From the IMG/VR virus record IMGVR_UViG_3300017781_000058, positions 1 to 34,309 of that record: a DNA stretch of 34,309 nucleotides, one strand, 5' to 3'. Positions 16,786 through 25,700 of this stretch are shown here, piece by piece. The number at the start of each line of letters is the position of its first letter. The first letter of the stretch is position 1. Position numbers and translations under genes: made by a program. Source of the stretch: a virus. The notes under the pieces were generated by a model that saw nothing but the letters and a program-made list of their open reading frames with translations, had not been told where the DNA came from and did no database searches.

Positions 16786-17782
16786 TTTCTTTTTCTATTT
16801 TTAAGTCGAAATCACCACCAACGCCTAATTGCTCAGACCAAAAAGTAGCATTTTCTTGTTTATATTTTTCTATTGATTTTTTTTCTTCACTGGCCTCTCT
16901 TCCAGCTATAAACCCATGGGGTGTTATAAGTATTTTACCATCCTCATATCCCAAACCATTAACATGGTTTTTCATAATGGTTATTTTTGTTCTAGTGGCA
17001 AATTTTACTTTTCGTTTTTCTTTTACTGCTGTAATATTTGTAGTACCACCATTTTTTTGATTTCCGAACCTAAACACTAGGGTTGAATTTAGCCATAGTG
17101 ATTCTCCTCCTTTTGCTTTAATTTTAGGTTGTCCGAATGGGTTATCTGGTAACTCTACCCAAGGTTGATTCACCACTACTAATGTGTTAGTGTATTTTGA
17201 GTCTTGTCTTCTAGATTTGCCTATTCTTTGATTTAGTCCCATTCCTATTTTATCAGCTAATGTGGCCGCGTTATGCATTTTACCACCTTTACCTTCAAAA
17301 GTCATTTTACAAGGAACTGAACCAACTGAATCCCATAAAAACAATAAATCATATTCTAATTCACCTTTATCTTGTGCATCTAATAAAGTGTTAATGTAAT
17401 CTGTAATTTGTTCTATATACTGAAAATCATTATTAAATAGAAAAAATCCATCCCAATCTATTTCGCCAGTAGTTTTATCAACCACTTCTTCACAATCAAA
17501 ACCTAAAATTTTAGCGTGTTCAAAACCCCATTTTTGTTCCGTAATAATTAATACTGGTAAAATACCTTTATTTTGTGCATCAACTGCCGCTTTTATTAAA
17601 GCGGTTGTTTTTCCTGTATCTGAATGACCTAAAAACATTTGTAAGTGACCCATCGCTGGACCAGGTAAACCAGTGGCATCAAGGAAAGCTTTCCCTAAAT
17701 CAAAAAATCTTTCTGGTTTAAAGTTAGCTTTCTTTGAGAATTTACTCTTTAAGTCTGAAAATGTTCGTTTTTTCAATGCCAT
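16778..17782 (-). CDS. uvsX: UvsX/RecA-like recombinase
   Basis: A 334-aa strand-exchange ATPase acting with the gp32-like SSB in recombination-dependent replication and repair. Walker A is GHSDTGKTT (residues 52-60) and Walker B is LLFLWD ending at D151. TNTLVVVNQPW and the KGGESLWLNSTLVFRF strand fit the UvsX/RecA core. Loops around KGGKMHNAATLADKIGMGLN probably contact DNA. It is shorter than T4 UvsX (391 aa). It starts 10 bp after the SSB gene and its end overlaps the prolyl isomerase gene by 8 nt, so these are co-translated. No UvsY or UvsW is visible in this window. Confidence 0.88.
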   Translation of the reverse strand: MALKKRTFSDLKSKFSKKANFKPERFFDLGKAFLDATGLPGPAMGHLQMFLGHSDTGKTTALIKAAVDAQNKGILPVLIITEQKWGFEHAKILGFDCEEVVDKTTGEIDWDGFFLFNNDFQYIEQITDYINTLLDAQDKGELEYDLLFLWDSVGSVPCKMTFEGKGGKMHNAATLADKIGMGLNQRIGKSRRQDSKYTNTLVVVNQPWVELPDNPFGQPKIKAKGGESLWLNSTLVFRFGNQKNGGTTNITAVKEKRKVKFATRTKITIMKNHVNGLGYEDGKILITPHGFIAGREASEEKKSIEKYKQENATFWSEQLGVGGDFDLKIEKEND

Positions 17783-17792
17783 AGTCTGTTAA

Positions 17793-18659
17793 TTAAAATG
17801 GTAAGTCTTCGTCTTGTGGGTCGTTTGCTTGTGGGTCTGTGTTACCTAAAGTTGTAGTTTTAGTTACATTTTTATCACTACTTGGGTCATCATAAACATA
17901 TTTTTTTAGTTCTGAATCCCAAACTGGGTCTAAACCTTTAGATATAGCTTCTAAGTATTCTACTGGTTTTTGTGAATACACATCCTTCCAAGTTCTCTCA
18001 TCTTCAGTCCACTCTTTTGTTTTAGTTGGGTCTTCTGATAATTTTCCTGGGTCTTCATACATAACTGAAGATACTGTAGTGTATTCTCCTCTACCACCTG
18101 GTAATGGTACTGCTTGAAGAATTAGGATTAAATCTCTACCTTCGTTAGCGTCTGTTACATCACCTTTGTTTCTCCAGATTGGTATGATTTTGTCGATTGG
18201 TCCGTCTCCTTTCCAATTATGTTTAAATCTCCAAAATTTAACACCGTCTTCTTCATTATCTCTATCTACAACTTTTACTATGTAAAATTTTTGTGAACGA
18301 TACGAACGTGCTAGTTCTTTTGATTGTGCGTCACCTGCTAATCTTAAAGCTTCTTCAACTTCATTTAATGGGCTTCTTTCACCGGATGGTTTTCCAGTCT
18401 CATCTTTTCCTGGGTCATAAAGTTTTTGCCATCTTCCTTGTACTTGTACGTTATGGAAAAATACTTCTTTAAAAGGAGACGACCCGTCTGTTGTTGGTAC
18501 AATTCTGATTCTTTTTTCTCCTTGTTTTGTTCCTTTTGGTAACATAATAGAAAGATATTGTTTCATTCTTTCTTCTGATGTCATTTGTGGTTTTGTGGAA
18601 CCACCACTTTGTTTGTTTTTCTCGTATTGAGCTAAAACCGCGTCTAAACTATTACTCAT
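17793..18659 (-). CDS. gp32: Single-stranded DNA-binding protein, T4 gp32-like
   Basis: A 288-aa protein that should coat single-stranded DNA in replication and recombination (T4 gp32 has 301 aa). It has the expected arrangement. An N-terminal helix for cooperativity (SLDAVLAQYEKNK) is followed by an OB-fold core from about residue 45 (EKRIRIVPTTDGSSPFKEVF, then FYIVKVVDRDNEEDGVKFWR) and an acidic C-terminus. There is no cysteine anywhere, so the gp32 zinc site is missing. The last six residues, DEDLPF, match the bacterial SSB tip that binds host repair proteins rather than a typical gp32 tail. It has its own promoter and lies directly upstream of uvsX. The start is an ATG after an A-rich run. 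Confidence 0.85.
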   Translation of the reverse strand: MSNSLDAVLAQYEKNKQSGGSTKPQMTSEERMKQYLSIMLPKGTKQGEKRIRIVPTTDGSSPFKEVFFHNVQVQGRWQKLYDPGKDETGKPSGERSPLNEVEEALRLAGDAQSKELARSYRSQKFYIVKVVDRDNEEDGVKFWRFKHNWKGDGPIDKIIPIWRNKGDVTDANEGRDLILILQAVPLPGGRGEYTTVSSVMYEDPGKLSEDPTKTKEWTEDERTWKDVYSQKPVEYLEAISKGLDPVWDSELKKYVYDDPSSDKNVTKTTTLGNTDPQANDPQDEDLPF

Positions 18660-18688
18660 TATATTTTTTTTTATATTAATTAATAAAT

Positions 18689-18732
18689 CTTTGTTTAAAT
18701 ATAATAATATAATTTGCGGATGTCAAACAAAG
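18689..18732 (-). repeat. Inverted repeat bracketing the gp32 promoter
   Basis: CTTTGTTT at 18732-18725 and its exact complement AAACAAAG at 18696-18689 (coding-strand reading) are separated by 28 nt, with centres 36 bp apart. One arm overlaps the -35 region and the other lies around the end of the -10 box and the expected start point. This is the geometry of a paired operator, but an RNA stem or chance in AT-rich DNA is also possible. Confidence 0.4.
18698..18726 (-). promoter_or_regulatory. Promoter for the gp32-like gene
   Basis: The coding strand has TTGACA (18726-18721), a 17-nt spacer and TATATT (18703-18698), close to the sigma-70 consensus. The same bases also fit the Bacteroidota pattern: TTTG (18727-18724), 20 nt, then TATATTTA (18703-18696) against TAnnTTTG. 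The expected start of transcription is near 18690, giving a leader of about 30 nt. Confidence 0.6.
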
Positions 18733-18744
18733 AACAAGATTATT

Positions 18745-19491
18745 TTATTCTTCTTCGTCTTCTGGTTGGGAAAAGCTTTTTTTGATGTCGTCTTTACTAT
18801 AGTTGTCAAGTTCATCTTGTGTTAAAACATACTGTTTTTTACCTGTTTTATCAAAAACTTCTTCTTTGTCTGTGAAAAAATCACTTAAGTTTTGACTATA
18901 TGGACCACTGTCATATTTCATTAATCCTATTTTTTCTTCTGGTGTACGTGGACGATATTCTTCTAGTTTACCCTCTAAATCACTTATTTTTTGTACCATA
19001 TCATCCATAGAAGTTAAATGTGTTTCTAAATCAGATAATTTAGTCATCAAGTCATCTAAACTTTCAGTGTTTTTAGATAGTATGTCCTTTTGGTCTGATA
19101 ATTCGGTGTTTACTTCATCTTGTTTTGTTACTAAATCAGTAACATCTAGTTCTTTTGTGTCACCACCAGTTTCAATTTCACTATCCAAATCAATATCTAA
19201 ATCTACATCTTCTTCACCACTTTCATCTTCTGTTGCTGGTTCGTCTTCAAGTGATACATCTAAATCTTCAACTTCAGCTTCTGGGTCTAAAGGTATTTCT
19301 TCAGTTGTGGTTTCATCTTCCACCTCTTGTTCATCCATATTAAATCTTTTAGCTAGTCTTTCTAAATGACTACCCATACCAAGATTACCCACACCACCAA
19401 CCATTTGTTCGTTGAGATTTTGTGTGTTGTGGTTAATTTCTTTAAACCTACCTAACTCTTCTAATAATTTTTTTTCTAATTCTTTAGCCAT
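18745..19491 (-). CDS. Acidic coiled-coil protein of unknown function, 248 aa
   Basis: A strongly acidic protein. Residues 1-50 form a mixed helix with a glycine-rich turn (GGVGNLGMGS). Residues 53-117 are almost entirely Glu, Asp and Thr and probably unfolded. Residues 120-178 have a leucine heptad pattern typical of a coiled coil (SDQKDILSKNTESLDDLMTK). A compact C-terminal part starts at RPRTPEEKIGL (180-190) and includes YDSGPYSQNLSDFF. I do not know a function. Candidates by composition are a scaffold or core-like protein, or a partner of the DNA-binding protein encoded next. The gene overlaps the 79-aa gene and is followed by an 85-bp gap holding the gp32 promoter. Confidence 0.65.
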   Translation of the reverse strand: MAKELEKKLLEELGRFKEINHNTQNLNEQMVGGVGNLGMGSHLERLAKRFNMDEQEVEDETTTEEIPLDPEAEVEDLDVSLEDEPATEDESGEEDVDLDIDLDSEIETGGDTKELDVTDLVTKQDEVNTELSDQKDILSKNTESLDDLMTKLSDLETHLTSMDDMVQKISDLEGKLEEYRPRTPEEKIGLMKYDSGPYSQNLSDFFTDKEEVFDKTGKKQYVLTQDELDNYSKDDIKKSFSQPEDEEE

Positions 19492-19723
19492 TTAATAATT
19501 GTTTTACTTCTCCGGATGGAGACTCTACCTGTACTTTACGATTTACTCTTATACTATTTTCAACTCTTTCTATTAAACCATCTCTACTTCTAACCGTATA
19601 ACAAATCCCAGTATCCAAATCACAAACTTGTTGACCTTGTTCATTTGCTCCATTTTCAACAATATTATCTGTTTTTTTACCTAAAAAATTACCTAATTTT
19701 TGTCTTAAACTTTCTGAAATCAT
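19484..19723 (-). CDS. Small unknown protein, 79 aa
   Basis: I do not recognise this protein. It opens with a short basic helix (SLRQKLGNFLGKK). The middle contains CDLDTGICYTVRSRDGLIER, with two cysteines six apart, and beta-strand-like VENSIRVNRKVQVESP follows. The size and the strand-rich second half suggest a compact domain. The start is an ATG after an A-rich leader, downstream of a TATTTAT motif. Its end overlaps the acidic 248-aa gene by 8 nt, so the two are probably translated together. A link to the neighbouring DNA-replication genes or to the virion cannot be decided from the sequence. Confidence 0.6.
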   Translation of the reverse strand: MISESLRQKLGNFLGKKTDNIVENGANEQGQQVCDLDTGICYTVRSRDGLIERVENSIRVNRKVQVESPSGEVKQLLNG

Positions 19724-19737
19724 AATTCTTTTTTTAT

Positions 19738-19744
19738 ATAAATA
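19738..19744 (-). promoter_or_regulatory. TATTTAT motif, with a possible -35, before the 79-aa gene
   Basis: The coding strand reads GATATTTATATAAAAAAAG, ending 14 nt before the ATG. This is the only copy of the motif with a plausible -35 box: TTGACT at 19767-19762, exactly 17 nt upstream. Confidence 0.42.
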
Positions 19745-19780
19745 TCATTAAACTTAATAATAGTCAATCTAAACTATAAA

Positions 19781-22700
19781 TTATAGTGGTTGTGGTGGAC
19801 GATATTCAGGTAAAAAGTGTTTTGGGTTTAAAATGTGCTCTACAACACTACCGTCTTCTTGTCCTACACCCCTTCTAATTTCTAAATGTAGGTGTTGTCC
19901 TTTAGAATTTCCAGTATTACCCAACTTACCTAATTTTTTACCATTCATAGTATTACCACCAACGTAAGTACCAATTGCATTTCTATTAATTGTAGATTCT
20001 ACCCCGGCATTTGCCGCGACTAAAATACCTTCTCTTAAATAAGAATACGTTACTTTATAATAAGCAGTTTCACCCACAACAGGATTTTCTATTAATGTTT
20101 TTGTTATCTCAACAAAATTACCCCTCGCACAATTTTCATTGGTATTCCCAATTATGCATCCGTCTATCACAGCTGTGACTAAACCATCCATTATTGGGTA
20201 AACCCCTATACCTTCTTCACTAGTAGCTAATTCAGTAAATTGTACTGTCGGTGTGAAGTCTACACCTAAATGTGGTTGTAGTGGGTTATCTTCTGATATA
20301 TCAACTATTACTGGAATTATAGCGTCACCCCAGAACATATTGTCTTCAGATAAAGTGACGTATGTAGAACCACTATCAATATAACCATTTTTGTCTGGTG
20401 TTAATTTCATTTGTTGTGGTGTGGCTGTCAAATCATCATAATAATAATTTGGTTGTCTGGTTTCTTTTAAGTTTGCTTCTGCTTCTTTGTATAAACTTTC
20501 ATTAACTCTTTGTACTAGGTCATCAATTCGTGGTAATTTAGGAATTGGTACTCTGACACCTTCAAAACTAGTTTCTATCGTATTTGGTCTTATATCGTGT
20601 TCTACATTGATAATTAGATACGGTCCATTAAACATAGGTAAGTATCTTAGTTGGAAGTATTGTGTTGGTTGTATCGTTACATTACCCATACATGTGATTT
20701 TTGCTGTGTATGACCTACTAGCGTAAACATTAAATAGAGAAAGTGATGCCATTGTTGTAGCTCCTCCACCACCTGAATTTGCCATCTCTTGTAAAACTTT
20801 ATAACTCTCTGCGGTATTTTGGTATTGTGATTGGTCCAAAGTTACTGACTCAAATATGTTTTGATTTGGTATCCCAAAATCTACGTTGAATCCCATCACT
20901 TTATTAGATAAATTTCTATCTCCACATTCTTCAGCGAGTAAGGGATTATTAGCTGTGTTATTCACATTAAAGGTATCTGTACTATACCCATTATTTGATG
21001 TCTTAACGTCTAGTTGACTTGATGTTTTACCAACGTATTGACATAAGAAGGCTGGTTTAGAATCTAGATAATCAACTGTTGTAAAAGTACCGAACATGGC
21101 ATTTCCTTGTAGTTGTGAATTATCACCCTCCACATTAAAGAAATTTATGTATGATGGTAGTGGGATAAAATTAAAGTAATTATTAGCTAAAATAATACTT
21201 AAATAACTAGCTATACTTTGAGTTAGTGTTTTAGAACTCGCATCATCAAAAGGTGAATCTAATTTTAAAATATCCCATATATTAACTATAGCTTCACTAC
21301 CTATATCTCTATTAGCTCTATCTAAAAATAAAAATCTTTCAAATAATGTTCCCCCTGTAGCTGTTAAGTTAATACCAGAAACCCATCTATCGTTTAGTGT
21401 CTTAAATCCAGTATAAAGTTCTAGTTTTAAGTCGTCCGCCTCTACATCTGGTCTATCGTTTGGTTCTTTTAATTTACTAAGATTCTTTTCTTTTTTTATT
21501 TTTTTCTTCGTTTCTTTTAATATGGTGTTAACATAATTTTCTTCTTTATTATTTAATACTTCTAATTGATTAAATAATAATGTAAAATATTCGTGAGCTG
21601 GTATATTACCTTGTGTAGCACAATATGTACCATACATTCTAATTATTGGTGCGAAAGCCTCTATATTACTTGTATTAAAAGTAATACCATTACCGTCTGG
21701 TCTAGCTGTAACAAAAAAGTTATAGAATGGGTTACTAGTATTTGTGGGTACAAGTAAATCAAAAGGTGTACCCCCTTTATAGTGTTCACCAACATTAATT
21801 TGCATATCTATATGTTCTTGTGTTAGAGTTGGAAAAGAAACCCCTGGTGTTGTTGGGATGAGTGTGGTTGATTCTATATAGGTACCAAAATTATAATCTG
21901 TATTTTTAGTGTATAGTGCCATAAAATTTTGTAGTACGGTAGACCCGTTAACTACCATATCTAAATTTGTTGTTGAGTTGTGAGCGTAATCAACATAGGT
22001 GAATAAAAAATTCTTTACCGACTCCTCAAACTTTTTAGCTTGGCCTATTAATAATTCTCTAGCATTTATAGCATCCACAGATAACGCTAATTCACTTAAG
22101 TTAAAATCTTCTATTATAGTAATTTCTTTTATGAAATTTTTAAACGTACCACCGTGTGAGGTTGGGTTAAAGTTTTCAGTCGCGTAATCTAAAAACATTT
22201 TTTCAAACTCGTCAAGTTGGTACTTGTTAAATACACCTCTTAATTCTTCAATTGTGGAGTAGTTAGGGTTTTCGATTAGAGACCAGGGTGTTGATTGTTT
22301 TTTAGTATTTGGGTTTGTTTCTTTAAAGTATCTATTAGTAGGGGGTTTATAGGTTGATTTGTGTTGAAAGTATCCTTTTGGAGATGAATGCCATAATAAC
22401 CTTGAGGCTCCGTTATGTAAGGAATTTACGTTGTTACCAGCAACACTTGGGTTTAGTGAACCTTCATCTTCAAAAGCTGGAGCTTCAGTCCATTTTATCC
22501 CACCACAAGAAGGGTATAATATAAAGTATCTTTCCGGTTTTCTATTATTACCAAATTTTACACCCAAACTTTCATCGTTAATATTTTTTGAGTCTAGGTA
22601 AACATTGTAGTAATTTACTTTTGCACCATCTGTTGTGTTAAATGATAAGTCGGTCTCATTTTCAATAGTTAAATTTAAATCTACGTTAGGAAATACTAGT

Positions 22701-25700
22701 GGGTTAAATATAAGATTTAGTGGTGCACCTGGTACTGGTGGTGTATAACTAGAAACATTGTCAGTTGTTATATATTGAATTGCTTCTATTAATCCAGGAT
22801 ACACACCAACACTTACACTACTATTAACTGTATCCTCTGTGGTGTACTGGTATGAAACTCCGTCAGTAGCACCAGTAAAAGTAAATTGCGTATTTAATGA
22901 ATTATTGACTGGGTCATATACAGTAGCTGGATTAATACCCACATTATTCCAAATTGATGTTATTGGGTCTGTGTCGGTCTCTACGAATTTTTTATATCTC
23001 CACCATATAGAACCTATTTTTAATAATAAAGAAACCGGCACCTTATGTAGAGCAGGCATTTGATTGAACATAACAGCCACGTAATCTGATAATTCAGAAC
23101 CAGTAGACCCTTTATAGCTACCCTTAAAACTAACTCTATCTCTAAAGTTTATTAAAGGTAGTGAATTTAAAAATAAGTACGCCCCTAAAGTATAAGGATT
23201 GGCTGTACCAGCTTTTTCATTAGTAACCCCATCTAATAATGCATTTATAAAATAAGGGGTGTTTAACATAGAAGTAAGTCTTTTAACTGTTTGGTCTATG
23301 TCTTGATTAAATATTGTGGGTGGGTTTACTAAATTTACTGGTGTTAGAGAGTTTTGTATGTCACCCTCAGTATATGTTAAAGTATTAATATACTCTAGTT
23401 TAAGTTGGTAATATTCATTGACTATATTTTTATCACTAATCGGACCTACAGGGGTGGATGTTCTCCAAGCACTAGGTTCAAACGGACTACTACATATGGC
23501 GTAATCTGTAAGATAACTAATAGTTTCATTGTCTTTTAAAACTCCTGTACGATTTACATCATAATACAAACTTTTACCAATATTATAAAAATCTCCCGGA
23601 CCAGATATTAGTTTACCACCAGCAAAATTATTTACCACCCAACTAGCAGAACTGTTATAAATAATTGGTGCTACATCGAAAAATCCTGTGGTGGTTTTAG
23701 AAACGTTTAAAGCTTCCACATTTAAAGGGAAGTTTTTAGATATGATTTCAAACGGGTTATTTGGTCTATATTCAATTCTGAATGTTTGTTGGTTAAATGG
23801 TGTTACTACCCCAAAATTTTCATATATAGTAAAATTATATGGTGAGGTAGATTTTAACTTTAGTTCTATATCCTCAAAACTATTTAAACTACCAATAAAC
23901 TCTTGTAGTTTTGGATTTTCTTCTATTTGTTTATTTATATTTTGTGCTTCGTACCCGGCTAACTCATTTAAAGTTTCACCAATTATGGATTGTGAAGGTA
24001 GTTGTTGGTACCTTGTCATAACACTCCCAAATGTTACCACTGCTTGTGCTCTATCTAATATTTCAAATAGAAATTGTACGTTATCTTTAGTTTGGTACGG
24101 TACTGTATCGGATGGCCAATCTCTTACATTAATAGGTGTGAATTGTTTAACGATTCCACTATTAACTGTAGCAAATTTATAATCACTATTACGATAGGTT
24201 GTACTTTTAACGTATTCCTCAACAAATTCTACCTCAGGCCAATACACTTTATTACTACCTTGTGTCACATCTATAACATCTTTTGCTCCGGGATATTTTA
24301 AAACAGCTGAAGTAATCCCACACTCACCCTCTTCTTCTACAACATAGTATTGTGGCCAAGGATAACATATTTCATTTGCTGCTGCAGTATTTTTTGGTGT
24401 GTCGTTGGAACTATTTGCCACATTTAGTCTATTCGGGTTACTTCTAACTTTCATAGCTTTTGTGTGGGCATCGTCTAAGAGCCTTAAAAATGTGTCAGCT
24501 CCCGCTAAAATAACAGCAAAAACATTTCTTATTGTTGGTACAAATCCTAAATAGTTTTGTAGTCTTTCATTCAACTCAGCAGAAACAACTTCTGACATTT
24601 CTTTTGCCTTTTTATCAAAATCTTTTTTTTGTAAATTCCATTTACCGTAAAATGATTGTTCTGATATATTAGTAATAAACCAAGGTTCTAAGTCTGGTGT
24701 TGTATTACCATCATTATCAGTTGTTGGTTTTAGATTTTCAGTATTTTCTACTTGAATACCTTCTGGACCATTAACTTTCATACTTTCATACATCTGTATT
24801 ATATCCTCTTCAAGATATTGATTAACCTTATAGTCACCAAAAAAACCAAATGTGTTATTTTGGTCTAATTTAGTTAAAGCTGGGTGGATGGTTTTTATTA
24901 ATCCCTCATTTGCATCTACCTCAGCGTTTGTCAATAATTCACTTCTATTACCATTGCCCTTTTTAACCTGTTCGTTAATAAAACCAATACCTTTAAGTGG
25001 GTAGGCTGTGACCCAAACTTTTTTACTTACAGCATTTCCTTGACCATCAACCTCACTAATTATTATTTCTACTTGCTCACCTAAATCAGTTGCAAGGTAT
25101 TCCATTAACCAATCAGTTTTAAATTGTTCTTTTAGTTTATCTAAAGTTTCTTCATATTTTAGTTTATCTGTGGTTACTGTTAAATTTTTTTGTCCATATA
25201 GTTTACCTAAATCTTTATCTAAAGATTTAATCTTATCTATTAATTCTACTATAGTATATTCTGGAAAGTCTTGAGGTATGAGTTTACCTCTTTTGTATAT
25301 GTCGTAAACATTATGCATTACCTGTCTACCTTTAGTAGCTGTAATATTTTCTCCCTCTACTCTGGTTGGATACATGTATGGGGCTGTAACACATTGGTGC
25401 ATGTTTATATCCCTTAATAATGCTATGTGGTTACCTTTAAAGTCACAAGTAACTAAGTAGTCACCACTACTTGGGTCGAATCTTGACACAAACTTTTCTA
25501 GTGTTAGTTGGTATTGTACGGCTTTACCATAGTAACCCTTTAATGTTAAAAAGAATGTCGGGTATGGTAAGTGAAAAAAAGCTGTGTATGGTGTATTTGT
25601 TTTTGCTTGTTCAAAAAGTGTTTTTCCTCTAACGTCTGTAAAATTTATACTTACTTGTGGTATATATGAAGAATTAACCTTAACACTTATAGAGGTTATT

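Noticed and set aside
19773-19787. Palindrome ACTATAATTTATAGT across the stop codon of the giant hub gene
   Set aside because: It is short, purely AT-rich with only two G-C pairs and no T run, so it cannot be called a terminator.
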